Below are positions 52,739 to 62,472 of a DNA stretch of 64,000 nt, one piece after another (position 1 is the first letter of the stretch; each line of letters begins with the position of its first letter). The translations under genes and the position numbers were made by a program. The notes below the pieces were generated by a model, which worked only from the letters and a program-made list of their open reading frames with translations, was not told the DNA's origin and ran no database searches. The DNA is from Rhodothermales bacterium (GTDB lineage Bacteria > Bacteroidota > Rhodothermia > Rhodothermales > Bin80), in assembly GCA_951812585.1 (NCBI GenBank), contig OX638318.1, positions 1,144,819 to 1,208,818 of the forward strand. The letters run 5' to 3'.

Positions 52739-53199
52739 GTGCGGTGCGTACAGTCGTCCTTGCGGCAGCGTCCATACAGGTTGAGAGCGTGCCGCTTGAT
52801 CTCGAAGTTGTAGACGTCTGCGACCATATCCTGGATGCGCTGGATGCGCGGATCGCAGAACTCAAGTACCTGATGACAGTCCAGGCAGATCAGATGGTCA
52901 TGCTGCCAATAGCGGTACGACGGCTCGTACTGTGCACCGTGCTCGCCAAACTGGTGGCGCACCACAAGCTCGCAATCCATCAAGAGGTTTAGCGTGTTGT
53001 AAACCGTGGCACGGCTGATGGATCTTTTTTTTTCGTTGAGGCGGAAGTAAAGCGCGTCCGCATCCGTATGCCCTTGCGTATTATAGAGAGCCTCCAGAAC
53101 CTCAAACCGCTCTGGCGTCTGGCGCAGTCCACGCTGCCGAAGGTAACGGCGAAACTGAGCGTAAGCTTCTTCTCGCTGGTCGGGAGGAAGGGGCTGCAT
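52735..53199 (-). CDS. fur: Fur-family metal-responsive repressor
   Basis: I start at the ATG at 53199 (MQPLPPDQREEAYAQFRRYL), giving 154 residues, the normal Fur length; the longer frame upstream has no protein character. The winged helix covers residues ~12-85 (RQRGLRQTPERFEVLEALYN; recognition helix ISRATVYNTLNLL). The metal site HDHLICLDCHQVLEF and the C-terminal C-x4-C (CRKDDC) zinc pair are present. It probably senses Fe2+; Zur or PerR cannot be excluded. Its stop overlaps the convergent amidohydrolase stop. Confidence 0.93.
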   Translation of the reverse strand: MQPLPPDQREEAYAQFRRYLRQRGLRQTPERFEVLEALYNTQGHTDADALYFRLNEKKRSISRATVYNTLNLLMDCELVVRHQFGEHGAQYEPSYRYWQHDHLICLDCHQVLEFCDPRIQRIQDMVADVYNFEIKRHALNLYGRCRKDDCTHRT

Positions 53200-53345
53200 G
53201 GGTGCCGTCAGGCGCAAGGGGAATTCTGGAAAACTACACAGATACGCAGGTACATTGAAGCTGCGGGGAGTGTTCCGCATCAAGAACAGATTTGCGTGCT
53301 GGGCGTTTACCCGCGCACGGCTTTTGGGAACCGAATCGTCATTCC

Positions 53346-54758
53346 ATGAGCACTTTTGACTTCGACTACAATGACAATGAGGACTCGTGGAGTCAGGAAC
53401 GCGTAAACGCGCTGGTGGCGTCCTATGAGCGAGGCCGGGATTCCGCGTATTTCGACTCCGATGCCCTGGAGGACATCGCAACCCATTATTTCGAGGCGGG
53501 CAAATTGGCCAAGAGCCTGCGCGTCATAGACCACCTCTTGGAGATTGCGCCCTTCTCGTCCGACGCATGGCTTAAGCGCGGCGTGCTGCTGAGCCATCAG
53601 GGCAATGAAAAAGAGGCGCTCGGCGCATTCGAAAAGGCGCGCGAGCTCAACCCCGCGGATCCGGAGATTCTGCTGAACATAGCCGCGACGCTGAGTGAGC
53701 TTGATCGCTTCGATGAGGCCCTGTCGTATTTGGAGCAGGTCGAAGGGCTTAATTCGCTCAGCTGTGAACTGTTCTACCTTCGCGGGCAGGCCCTGGAGCA
53801 CCAGAACCGCGTGAAGGAGGCCATCGAAGCTTTTGAAGCCTGTGTACGGCTCTGCGAAAAGCACCGCGAGGTATGGTACGAGCTGGGCTACTGCTACAAC
53901 AATGCGGGCCAGTTTGAGCAGAGCATCGCCGCCTATGACCGGTTTCTGGACGACCATCCGTATTCCGAGGATGCGTGGTATAACCGCGGAATCGTGTTGC
54001 ACCGCGCAGAGCGTTGGGAAGACGCCATAGAATCCTTTGGATTCGCCCTGGCCATAAAGGACGACTTTGCGTCGGCATACTACAACCGCGCGCTGGCGCA
54101 TATGGCATTAGGGCGTTTTGAGGAGGCTGCCACAGACTGCGAGCAGGTGCTGGCCTTGAGCAAGCCGGATGCACCCACGCTGTTTGGGCTGGCAAACGCA
54201 TATGAGGCGATGGGAAATATGCCGAAAGCGATTGAGCACTTTCGGCGCGTCCTTAAGCTGGACGCCAACAACGCCGATGCATGGTGCGGGCTTGCCTTTT
54301 GCTACGAGGCGGAGTCCCGGCACAAGGCGGCTATGCGGTGCATCAACAGGGCACTGGCTCTGAAGCCAGAATCAGCCGAGTACCTCTACTGCAAGGGCGA
54401 CCTGCACCGCAGCAGCGGTGCACTGCGCGCGGCCATGGCCGCCTATACCAAGGTGGTTAACCTCGACCCCAAGTGCCATGAGGCCTGGGTGGACCTCGCC
54501 TGTACGTGTATGCAATTGGGCGTTGTGGGCAATGCGCTGCGCGCATTTGAGCGCGCGCTGGACCTAGACTCCGAATGCGCCGTTTCCTGGTTCCAGCAGG
54601 GCCGGCTGTTTTCACTGATTGGGCGGACAGACGAGAGTCTGGCGTCGCTCAGGAAAGCACTTGACCTGGAACCCGGGCTGCGGGATTTGATCAAGGATGA
54701 ATGTCCTGAAATCTACCGGAACCGCGACCTGCGCAACAAGCTCGGACTGGCGCAATAG
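53346..54758 (+). CDS. Tetratricopeptide-repeat protein
   Basis: Starting at the ATG at 53346 (MSTFDFDYNDNEDSWSQE) gives 470 residues. After an acidic N-terminus the protein is almost entirely TPRs, about twelve, for example SDAWLKRGVLLSHQGNEKEA, EDAWYNRGIVLHRAERWEDA and AWVDLACTCMQLGVVGNAL. There is no signal peptide, so it is a cytosolic scaffold. This gene type is common next to fur-like or DedA-like genes in related genomes, but its partner is unknown. It is followed 6 bp later by the DedA-like gene. Confidence 0.9.
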   Translation: MSTFDFDYNDNEDSWSQERVNALVASYERGRDSAYFDSDALEDIATHYFEAGKLAKSLRVIDHLLEIAPFSSDAWLKRGVLLSHQGNEKEALGAFEKARELNPADPEILLNIAATLSELDRFDEALSYLEQVEGLNSLSCELFYLRGQALEHQNRVKEAIEAFEACVRLCEKHREVWYELGYCYNNAGQFEQSIAAYDRFLDDHPYSEDAWYNRGIVLHRAERWEDAIESFGFALAIKDDFASAYYNRALAHMALGRFEEAATDCEQVLALSKPDAPTLFGLANAYEAMGNMPKAIEHFRRVLKLDANNADAWCGLAFCYEAESRHKAAMRCINRALALKPESAEYLYCKGDLHRSSGALRAAMAAYTKVVNLDPKCHEAWVDLACTCMQLGVVGNALRAFERALDLDSECAVSWFQQGRLFSLIGRTDESLASLRKALDLEPGLRDLIKDECPEIYRNRDLRNKLGLAQ

Positions 54759-54764
54759 GTCTGG

Positions 54765-55376
54765 ATGCATTGGCTGCGCCGCCTCTACGACTGGGTCCTT
54801 TCGTGGGCGGAATCTCCCTACGGTGCGGCAGCGCTCTTTGTGCTTGCCTTCGTAGAGTCGGTGTTTTTTCCGGTTCCCCCGGACGCGCTCCTGATCGCGC
54901 TGGTGCTTGGCAGCCGACGGCGGGCCTTCTTCTTCGCGGCAATCTGTGCGCTGGGCTCGCTGCTGGGCGGAGCTGCCGGCTACGCGCTAGGCCACTACGC
55001 GTGGCTGACAGGGGATGGCTTTACAAGTCTGGCGCACTTCTTCTTTGAAACGATTCCGGGCTTCCATCAGACGCAGTACTACGAGGTCGGACAGCGATTC
55101 GAGGAGTGGGGCTTCGAGATCATTTTCGCCGCAGGCTTCACGCCGATCCCGTACAAGGTGTTCACCATCAGCGCGGGCGCTTTCGACGTTCACTTCGCAC
55201 TGTTCCTTTTCGCCTCCCTGATCAGCCGCTCGGCCCGCTTTTTCATCGTAGCGGCGCTTATCTGGTGGTTCGGCGCACCGGTAAAGGCCTTCATCGACCG
55301 GTACTTCAACCTGCTGGCGATACTCTTTACGATCCTCCTCGTCGGCGGCTTTATCGTCGTCAGGATGCTGCTCTAA
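54765..55376 (+). CDS. DedA/YqaA-type VTT-domain membrane protein
   Basis: A 203-residue membrane protein with about four to five helices. It carries the SNARE-associated/VTT-domain features: a re-entrant E-x3-FPVPPDALL near residues 30-42, the G-x3-G-x3-YALG segment, and FTPIPYKVFTISAGAF near residues 125-140. The pattern is closest to the YqaA subgroup of the DedA superfamily, linked to lipid-carrier flipping and membrane homeostasis. It sits 6 bp after the TPR gene, a likely operon. Confidence 0.88.
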   Translation: MHWLRRLYDWVLSWAESPYGAAALFVLAFVESVFFPVPPDALLIALVLGSRRRAFFFAAICALGSLLGGAAGYALGHYAWLTGDGFTSLAHFFFETIPGFHQTQYYEVGQRFEEWGFEIIFAAGFTPIPYKVFTISAGAFDVHFALFLFASLISRSARFFIVAALIWWFGAPVKAFIDRYFNLLAILFTILLVGGFIVVRMLL

Positions 55377-55379
55377 GCG

Positions 55380-56924
55380 TTACTTCAAGAGCATTGTCAT
55401 ACGCACCTTTTTTCGTGCACCGGCACTCGCAGCAACGATATAGGGACCGCTCTGCAGTGTTCTGGCCTCAAAGCGCAGCACATGCGTCCCTGCCGGCAGC
55501 GGGCCGCGGTGCAACACTACAGCGAGCCGCCCCAACAGGTCACGGACCTCCACCAGGACTTGCTGTTGCACGGGGTTGTGCAGTGTCAGCGTGGTTGCCT
55601 GATTGAATGGGTTCGGGTAGGCAGGCAAAAGTGTGAGATCCGAAGGCACCGCGGACGGCGTTTCAGCAGCCGTGCGGTCGTCCGCAACGAGCGCAGCCAG
55701 AAACAAGCCGTGGTGCCCGCTAGTGATGGCGATGGTGCCGCTTCCAAAGAACGGATAGGCGGTCCATGCGCCGTGCAGACCGGCATGATCGCTGAACGGA
55801 TACGTGTCGAAGTGCGCAATCTCCACGGGTGCTGCGGGGTCAGCAATGTCTACGATGCGCAGACCGCTGGCGTAGTTCGCCATGTAGAGCGTATCGCCCA
55901 GAATGTAGAGATTGTGATCGGAAGCACCGGTGGAACCGAAGTACTCGTGCATTAACACCGGATCGTCGACATCCAGAAGATCCCAGATCAGCGTACGCGT
56001 GCCCGGCAGCGGCGGCAACGAAAGCCAGTGACGCGTCAGCTCGTCCGTCTCGTCGTTCAGGAAGAGATAGCGCTGGTCTTCAGTCAGCCATGCCTGGTGC
56101 GCATAGGCGGCGTCCGGGTACTCCACACTCGTGATCTTCTGCGGCTGCGCCTTGTCCGTGACATCGGCGATGCTGATCCCATTGATGTTGGCACCGATGC
56201 AGAGCTCCTTGCCTGTGTGGTCGGCGTCGGGCCCGCTGTACACGACGCATTGTACATCGTGGGTGTAGCCATCCCCGCTGTTACCAGTGGCATGGTCGCG
56301 AAAGCAGCCGGCATAGGCCGGCTGCGTCGGCGTCCGGATGTCGACCATGTGGAGTCCCTGCGTGCAAGCCCCTGAGTTGGAGCCCACAACATAGGCATAA
56401 CCCGTGGCGGTATTTACGGCTACGTTGTGCGCCTGATCAAACCCGTCGTAGCGGGCGGACGCGCTAAAGACATGGGGCACGCTGGGCGGAGATCTCAGGA
56501 GCGTAAGGTCAAAAACCTGCAATCCATTGGCACCCGCTCCATCCACCACGACAAACATATAATCGTGATACACCTTGAGATCGCGCCAGTCGGACCGGGT
56601 GCTGTCGTGCGATGGCAATCGTCCCAGGTAGGCAGGATTAATGGGGTCGGAGACATCTACGAACGCCACTGCTTCTTCTGTGGCGACTAGTGCGTATTCG
56701 CGCCCAGACATGCTGTCGGTCCATCCCCACATGTCCAGGACGCGGTCGGCCTCCAAGCGGTCTGGCATGAGCCTGGAGAGAAGGTCTACCCTGTGGCAGG
56801 AATGCCCCGCGGCCATGCTATCCACGCACGCCACGCGCGCGCCCGTAATGGTTGTTTGCGCGTCCGCGGGCGCACAACCGAGCGCGCTCAACAGCAAGAG
56901 TGGCGTGCGCCAAGTCATGCACAA
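55380..56924 (-). CDS. 'Choice-of-anchor B' secreted protein with T9SS tail
   Basis: A 514-residue protein with a signal peptide (RTPLLLLSALGCAPADAQ). The body has LVIVP-like propeller repeats typical of choice-of-anchor B proteins: DMWGWTDSMSGREYALVATE, EEAVAFVDVSDPINPAYLGR, LKVYHDYMFVVVDGAGANGL and LFLNDETDELTR. It ends in a type IX secretion C-terminal domain (LLPAYPNPFNQATTLTLHNP, VRDLLGRLAVVLHRG). It is tandem with a paralogue 2 bp upstream. Function is unknown; presumed surface protein. Confidence 0.88.
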   Translation of the reverse strand: MCMTWRTPLLLLSALGCAPADAQTTITGARVACVDSMAAGHSCHRVDLLSRLMPDRLEADRVLDMWGWTDSMSGREYALVATEEAVAFVDVSDPINPAYLGRLPSHDSTRSDWRDLKVYHDYMFVVVDGAGANGLQVFDLTLLRSPPSVPHVFSASARYDGFDQAHNVAVNTATGYAYVVGSNSGACTQGLHMVDIRTPTQPAYAGCFRDHATGNSGDGYTHDVQCVVYSGPDADHTGKELCIGANINGISIADVTDKAQPQKITSVEYPDAAYAHQAWLTEDQRYLFLNDETDELTRHWLSLPPLPGTRTLIWDLLDVDDPVLMHEYFGSTGASDHNLYILGDTLYMANYASGLRIVDIADPAAPVEIAHFDTYPFSDHAGLHGAWTAYPFFGSGTIAITSGHHGLFLAALVADDRTAAETPSAVPSDLTLLPAYPNPFNQATTLTLHNPVQQQVLVEVRDLLGRLAVVLHRGPLPAGTHVLRFEARTLQSGPYIVAASAGARKKVRMTMLLK

Positions 56925-56926
56925 AG

Positions 56927-58459
56927 CTACTTCAACAGCGTAACCGACCGCGTTTGCCTCCAGTTGCCGGCCTTGGCTTGTACGAGATAGGTGCCGCTTG
57001 GCAGATCGTCTCCGCTGAAGTACAGCATATGGGTACCCGCCGCCTTAACACCGTTGGCGAGAACGGCCAGCTCCCGGCCATTCAGGTCATAGGCCCGCAC
57101 ATCGGCATGCGCCGCGGAGGGCAGCGTAAGCGTAAGAGTGGCTGTCGGGTTAAAGGGGTTGGGATACGCATCAGACAACGCAAAGCCGGTGGGCAACTCC
57201 TCGCTTTCCGCAATAGTGGCGCTGTTGGATTCGAGGGCCAGCATGAAGAGCCCGTGCGGGTGGCTGTGAACGACAACCGTGCCGCTACTGAAATACGGGT
57301 ACACGGACCACGCACCGGCATAACTCAGCGCGTCGTTGTCCGGGTGCGTATCAAATGAGGCGCGCTCGAAGGGGCTTGCAATGTTCTGGAAGCTCACCAC
57401 ACGCAGACCGCTGGTGTAATTCGCCATGTACACATCCTGGCCCAAGACATAGAGGTTGTGGTCTATGGTCAGCACCGGACCGAAGTACTCGCTATGCACC
57501 ACGGGGTCATCCAGGTCCATGACGTCCCAGATCACCATTCGCGTGCCCGACATGGAATCACCCGAACGCCTTTCATCACCCTCGTCGTTCATAAAGAAGT
57601 ACCTATGATCCTCCGACAGCCACCCCTGGTGGGAATAGCTTACATCTGGATAATCTGCGCGGGCGATATTTATCGGTGTTCCCTTGTCTGTGATATCCGC
57701 AATGCTCAGGTGTGTCTCATTGGAGCCAAAGCAGATTTCTCGCCCGCTGTAGTCGGCATCCGGGCCCTTGTAGACTACGCATTGCACATCATGCACATAG
57801 CCGTTGCGGCCTCTACCCGTCTCCATGTCACGGAAACAGCCCGCGTAGACGGGGTCGGTGGGATCCAGGATATCGACCATATGCAGCCCACGCGGACAAT
57901 GCGTGCTGCTGCTTGACGAACCGACGAGGATAGCATAGCCGTGGCCTTCGCTGATGGCGACGTTGTGAACGCGTGTCACGCCATCATAGTGGGCCGTTTC
58001 GGAAAACTCAACGGGCGGAGCCGTAACACTGCGAAGCTCCGTCAGGTCAAACACTTGCATGCCGTTGGCACCCGAGCCATCGACGACCACGAACGCATAA
58101 TTGCGCCATACCTTGACGTCCCGCCAAATGGATGATTCGCCGCTGTGCGAGGGCAGGTATCCGAGGTACTGAGGGTTAAGCGGGTCCGTGATATCTACGA
58201 ACGAGACCGCGCGACTGTGGGCAGCCAGCACGTATTCCCGTCCCGAGCTGGGGTCTGTCCAGCCCCAAACGTCATTGGTCCGGGTTGCGCCATAGTCCTC
58301 CATCGCCAGCTTGGACAAGAGGTCAACTTCGTGGCACGCATAGCCTGCAGCTTCGCCCTGTTCATCACAAGGCATGCGCTGGCCCGTTATGGATTGCGCG
58401 CTGGCCCATGGGGCAAACCATAAGAGCGCAAGAGGCAGACAGGCAAAAGGAATTCGCAC
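56927..58459 (-). CDS. 'Choice-of-anchor B' secreted protein with T9SS tail, paralogue
   Basis: A 510-residue protein with a signal peptide (FACLPLALLWFAPWASAQ), colinear with the neighbouring 514-residue protein: DVWGWTDPSSGREYVLAAHS, RAVSFVDITDPLNPQYLGYL, VWRNYAFVVVDGSGANGMQV and FMNDEGDERRSGDSMSGTR. It ends in a T9SS tail (LSDAYPNPFNPTATLTLTLP, GTYLVQAKAGNWRQTRSVTL). The two genes are two bases apart, an evident tandem duplication that has since diverged. Confidence 0.88.
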   Translation of the reverse strand: MRIPFACLPLALLWFAPWASAQSITGQRMPCDEQGEAAGYACHEVDLLSKLAMEDYGATRTNDVWGWTDPSSGREYVLAAHSRAVSFVDITDPLNPQYLGYLPSHSGESSIWRDVKVWRNYAFVVVDGSGANGMQVFDLTELRSVTAPPVEFSETAHYDGVTRVHNVAISEGHGYAILVGSSSSSTHCPRGLHMVDILDPTDPVYAGCFRDMETGRGRNGYVHDVQCVVYKGPDADYSGREICFGSNETHLSIADITDKGTPINIARADYPDVSYSHQGWLSEDHRYFFMNDEGDERRSGDSMSGTRMVIWDVMDLDDPVVHSEYFGPVLTIDHNLYVLGQDVYMANYTSGLRVVSFQNIASPFERASFDTHPDNDALSYAGAWSVYPYFSSGTVVVHSHPHGLFMLALESNSATIAESEELPTGFALSDAYPNPFNPTATLTLTLPSAAHADVRAYDLNGRELAVLANGVKAAGTHMLYFSGDDLPSGTYLVQAKAGNWRQTRSVTLLK

Positions 58460-59196
58460 AGCGCTAAGGGCAATATGGAAGCAACTGCCTCAATATACAA
58501 CACGCAGTAGTCCAAGTGCCGCACAGCGATTGGATGGCGCTCCTGCCCTACTCGACACCAGTGTAGAATCTTATGCAAGCACTGTTCCGCTAACCATTGC
58601 CCAAATCACGAACCTTCCGCTACTTAGCCGGCTGCCATCAAACTTGGGCATCAGCGTGATCTCTCTGCGGAAATCCCGCGGCGCTGGCGACCGCTGCGCC
58701 TCGTGATGGATTATGCTGCGACCGGTGGTGAAGCGAGGTGCGACGCGCATACTTGTATGCGCTGTTACATCAGAAAACCGGCGGCTTAGAGAACGGTATC
58801 GCTGGCGCAAGCCGGCAAAAAAAAACGCAACCATGCGGCCGAAGCGCATGCGCGCCCCATCAGGTGACCTGCCGCGCCGCGGTCGGTGCAGGACCCTGCC
58901 AATCCGGGCCCGGTGCCTTGAGCCGTGGCTCGCCGGCCGCTGGCAATTTGGCGCATGGCCCAACCGAGCAGGGAGCCTGCGCCTATCCTGCCTTGTTTGA
59001 ACCGATCATTGCAGATCGATGGCCATTGGCAACCGGCGCGCTTCGCTCCCCTGGCATGGTGGCGTGTACCTGTGAATAGAAAAACCAGATGCGCTCGGCC
59101 ACTGCGCTGGAGGTACTGCCATATCTTGGTGCTCAGTCGCTGATCCGTGAGCCTTGCGGGCGATTTGCCTTCATCGTGGGGCCGTGACCCGAAGCC
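58460..59196. other. 737-bp spacer without a recognisable gene
   Basis: Frames exist on both strands, but none shows family motifs or protein-like composition; a - strand frame across 58786-59796 overlaps the start of rqcH on the opposite strand and is rejected. An A9 run lies at 58817-58825. I searched for RNase P, SRP, tmRNA and tRNA hallmarks and saw none. It contains the divergent promoters of the propeller pair and rqcH. Confidence 0.4.
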
Positions 59197-60828
59197 ATGG
59201 TCAATAGCATCTTCACGCTGCGCCAATTGGCGGCCGAGTGGACTGACGCACTGAGCGGCGCTGCTATAACCGACGCCTGGTCTCAGCACCGCGGCGAGCT
59301 TATCCTTGCGGTCGATGGAGGCGGGCAATTGCACCTTCGGCTTAGCCCGCCCGTGCAGTGTGTCTTCCGGTCCCTGCATGCTGCGCGGGCCCGGCGCAAT
59401 GCAGCGATGGTGCTCGATGGGGTGCGGGGTGCGCGTATACGCAATGTTCGCATTGCGCCGGGAGATCGCATCCTGATGGTGTCCACGGACGGGCCATGTG
59501 AACTTCAGGCATTCCTTTTTGGCGCACGGGCCAACGCGTTCCTCGTCGCGGCTGATGGCTGGGTCACCGGGGCCTTCAGGAACCAAACTGACTGGGTGGG
59601 TCGCGCTGCGCCCGTGCCGGTTGCAGCGTCGCTTCCAGACAGTTTGGACGCCTTTATGGCGCGTTGGCAGGGTGCGACCCAAGGCGTGGCCCGAGTGCTG
59701 GGCCGGGTGCTTAGGGTGTTCGATCGGACCTTGGTTCAGGAGGTACTGCATTGCGCAAGCGTCGACGACAAACCCGCAACGACTTGTGGGCTGCATGAGC
59801 TCGAATCAATGTACGCGGCCGCACAGTCGGTGGCCCGGGCGCTCACCACACCCCAGCCCCGCATATACCTTGCATCGAACATCTTTTCCTTGATTCCTCT
59901 GGAACACTGTTCCCACCAGGAGGTCCAGACCTATGCATCAGCGGACGAAGCGGTGCGGGCATGGGCCAAGCGGGCACTGTCTAAACACGCGCTGGCATCG
60001 CAGCGAGATCCACTTCTGAAGGTTGTGGTCCGTGCTTCGGCCAAGGCGCGACGCACCGCGCGCAATTTGCGGCGGGAATCCCTGAGCAGCGAACGGGCCG
60101 CCAAGTACGAGCACTATGCGCACCTTTTGATGGCGAGCCCGGTGCAGCCAGCGGGCCGCAGCAGCACACAGGTGTCGGACCTCATGGGCAATCATGACCC
60201 TCTAACGATTCCGCTCAAAGCATCCTTGAGCTCCATAGAGAATGCAGAGCGCTACTATGCCAAGGCCCGCAAGGCGCGCGCCGCGCGGAATGCAATGGTT
60301 TCGCGCGCGGAGGAAGCGGAGCAGCGTGCACAGCGCTTGCAGGCACTTGAAGGCAAACTCCGATCTGCGACCTCTCTGGCAGTGCTCAAGGCCGTAAGAG
60401 AACGCGAGGCCGTACTGCTTTCTTCACTGCGCTCGCAGCGACAGCCCACGCTGCGTTGTCCATTTTTGGTGTACCCCATGCCATCGCGATTTGAGGTGCG
60501 GGTTGGCAAGAGCGCCCGGGATAGCGACGCGCTTACGCTGCGCCACGCGCGGCCGTTCGACCTCTGGCTGCATGCCCGCGGGGCCAGCGGCGCGCATGTG
60601 GTGCTGCGCCTGCCGCACAAGACGGCGCAGCCGAGTGCTGTGCTTATCAGCACCGCAGCAGCTATCGCGGCGTATCATAGCAAGGCGCGCGGCAGTGCGC
60701 TGGTGCCCGTCATCGTAACGCCGCGCAAGTTTGTTCGTAAACCCAAGGGCTTGATGCCCGGTGCGGTCATTGTGGATCGCGAGGAAGTGCTGATTGTCAA
60801 ACCGGCGCTGCCTGCAGGGCACGCCTAG
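59197..60828 (+). CDS. rqcH: NFACT-family protein (RqcH-like)
   Basis: A 543-residue protein starting with the NFACT-N signature (MVNSIFTLRQLAAEW). The usual N-terminal domain (GELILAVDGGGQLHLRLSPP, DRILMVSTDGPCELQAFLFG) is followed by a helical coiled-coil middle (ENAERYYAKARKARAARNAM) and the C-terminal NFACT-R domain, VGKSARDSDALTLRHARPFD, LWLHARGASGAHVVLR and KPKGLMPGAVIV. By family it binds obstructed 50S subunits with peptidyl-tRNA and adds C-terminal alanine tails for degradation. It is followed 11 bp later by uppP. Confidence 0.9.
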   Translation: MVNSIFTLRQLAAEWTDALSGAAITDAWSQHRGELILAVDGGGQLHLRLSPPVQCVFRSLHAARARRNAAMVLDGVRGARIRNVRIAPGDRILMVSTDGPCELQAFLFGARANAFLVAADGWVTGAFRNQTDWVGRAAPVPVAASLPDSLDAFMARWQGATQGVARVLGRVLRVFDRTLVQEVLHCASVDDKPATTCGLHELESMYAAAQSVARALTTPQPRIYLASNIFSLIPLEHCSHQEVQTYASADEAVRAWAKRALSKHALASQRDPLLKVVVRASAKARRTARNLRRESLSSERAAKYEHYAHLLMASPVQPAGRSSTQVSDLMGNHDPLTIPLKASLSSIENAERYYAKARKARAARNAMVSRAEEAEQRAQRLQALEGKLRSATSLAVLKAVREREAVLLSSLRSQRQPTLRCPFLVYPMPSRFEVRVGKSARDSDALTLRHARPFDLWLHARGASGAHVVLRLPHKTAQPSAVLISTAAAIAAYHSKARGSALVPVIVTPRKFVRKPKGLMPGAVIVDREEVLIVKPALPAGHA

Positions 60829-60839
60829 ACGACACAGTA

Positions 60840-61640
60840 ATGGAATGGTGGGAAGCGGGCCTGTTGGGCCTCTTGCAGGGACTGACCGAGTTTTTGCCGG
60901 TGTCGTCGTCTGCGCACCTCGTTTTGGGACAAAAGGTTCTGGGCATTGAGGCGCAGGGCGATCTGTTGTTCGAGGTATTCGTTCACCTGGGAACCGCGCT
61001 GAGCATCGTGACGCTGTATTGGCGGCGGGTCGGCGCGATCCTGGCACACACGCTGCGCGCCGTGCGCCAGCCCGTGCGCGCATATCACGACTTTCCCGAC
61101 GTGCGGCTGAGCTTTTTTATTCTGCTGACTATGGTGCCTACCGGCTTGACCTACCTGCTCCTGGCACCGGCATTGGAAGCAGCTTTTGGGAATGTTCGCC
61201 TTGTGTGCGGGTTGCTGTTCGTAACAGGCCTGCTGCTGCTGTTGACTGCGCTCAAACGCGCCCAAAGCGGCGCGCTGAATGCGGGAAAAGCTTTGGTCAT
61301 CGGGCTGGCGCAATGCACCGCATTCCTGCCTGGAATTTCGCGCTCGGGAGTCACGATTTGCGCGGCGTTGTACCAGAACGTGCGGCCCCGGGACGCCGCG
61401 GATTTTTCGTTTCTGATGGCGGTTCCTGTAATCTTCGGCGCGGCGCTGGTGAAGGGGCTGGGGCTTGTCGCGGAACCGGCGCAGGCCGACCTGGTGCCAC
61501 TGGTGCTGGGAACAGTGGTCGCATACATCAGCGGGGTGGCGGCCATCAAAGTGGTCTTGCGCTTTGTCAAGCGCGGCAGCATCCACTATTTTGCGTACTA
61601 CTGCTTTGGCATCGGCCTCCTTGGCCTCTTGCTGAACTAA
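60840..61640 (+). CDS. uppP: Undecaprenyl-diphosphatase
   Basis: A 266-residue polytopic membrane protein (seven to eight helices). The two active-site blocks are present: LLQGLTEFLPVSSSAHLVLG near residues 11-30 and FLPGISRSGVTICAALYQ near residues 162-179. It dephosphorylates undecaprenyl diphosphate, recycling the lipid carrier for peptidoglycan synthesis. It sits between rqcH and the EcsC-like gene, with short gaps. Confidence 0.96.
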   Translation: MEWWEAGLLGLLQGLTEFLPVSSSAHLVLGQKVLGIEAQGDLLFEVFVHLGTALSIVTLYWRRVGAILAHTLRAVRQPVRAYHDFPDVRLSFFILLTMVPTGLTYLLLAPALEAAFGNVRLVCGLLFVTGLLLLLTALKRAQSGALNAGKALVIGLAQCTAFLPGISRSGVTICAALYQNVRPRDAADFSFLMAVPVIFGAALVKGLGLVAEPAQADLVPLVLGTVVAYISGVAAIKVVLRFVKRGSIHYFAYYCFGIGLLGLLLN

Positions 61641-61652
61641 GCGGATACAACC

Positions 61653-62468
61653 ATGAACCTCAACGCGTACGAAAAGCGGGCGCGCCGTGAAATAGAAGGA
61701 TGGATCCGCGGTAACGTCTCCATCCTGGCGCAAGCCTTCAACCTGGTGATGAAGCCTGTGGACTGGGCCATGGAGCAGGCCGTGCCGGCCCGCGTCACTG
61801 ATCAGGCCGGAGAGGCGGTGGGGCAGTTTCTTTCGGCGCTCAACGACGCCTCCAAATGGACTAGCGACACCAGCGGCATTGTGGCCGACGCCAGAGCACA
61901 CGGCCTAGATGTGGAAAACGCGGAATCGCTGCGACACCTGGCGCTCGAGGACCTCGACACGCTGGCGAAAGGATATTTTTCGCAGAATGCTGTATTGGCA
62001 GCGCTCAGCGGCGGGGGCACTGGCCTCGGCGGCTTTGCATTTATCGCCGCTGACATCCCCATCCTGTTCATGATCAACTTCCGGCTGATTCAGCAGATCG
62101 GGGCCGCGTTCGGCTTTCCCATGAAAAGCCCGCAGTACAGCCCCGTGGTGCTCTCTATCTACAATGCCGCGGCTGCCAACACGCGCGATGCACGCGGCGC
62201 AGCGCTGCGCGAAATCACGGTTGCTGCCGCTGCCATGGCGGGGGAGACCCACTACAAGGGGCGCGTCCGGGGCACTATTGAAGACCAGAGTCGGCACCTT
62301 CCGCGGGAAATCGCAAAAAACCTGCTTGGGCGCAAGCTGCTCCAGGCCATTCCGCTGGCGGGGGCTGCAGTCGGCGCCGGAATCAACTACTGGTTCACCA
62401 GCGAAACGGCCAACACGACTTTCATGCTGTTTCGGGCGCTGTACCTGGAACACAAAGAGCGGCTGTAA
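61653..62468 (+). CDS. EcsC-family protein
   Basis: A 271-residue protein with the EcsC-domain layout: amphipathic N-terminus (YEKRARREIEGWIRGN), a glycine-rich block AALSGGGTGLGGFAFIAADI near residues 110-130, and the AVGAGINYWFTSETANTTFM segment near the C-terminus. The role of the family is unclear. It lies 12 bp after uppP and 4 bp before der. Confidence 0.82.
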   Translation: MNLNAYEKRARREIEGWIRGNVSILAQAFNLVMKPVDWAMEQAVPARVTDQAGEAVGQFLSALNDASKWTSDTSGIVADARAHGLDVENAESLRHLALEDLDTLAKGYFSQNAVLAALSGGGTGLGGFAFIAADIPILFMINFRLIQQIGAAFGFPMKSPQYSPVVLSIYNAAAANTRDARGAALREITVAAAAMAGETHYKGRVRGTIEDQSRHLPREIAKNLLGRKLLQAIPLAGAAVGAGINYWFTSETANTTFMLFRALYLEHKERL

Positions 62469-62472
62469 TCCT

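Noticed and set aside
34278-58831. 15-mer AAAAAAAAACGCAAC shared by 34279-34293 (complement) and 58817-58831
   Set aside because: Nine of the fifteen bases are a homopolymer and flanks do not match, so coincidence is the simplest explanation.
58786-59796. 336-codon frame on the - strand
   Set aside because: It overlaps 600 bp of rqcH antisense, has no family motifs and its composition is that of a shadow frame in GC-rich DNA.
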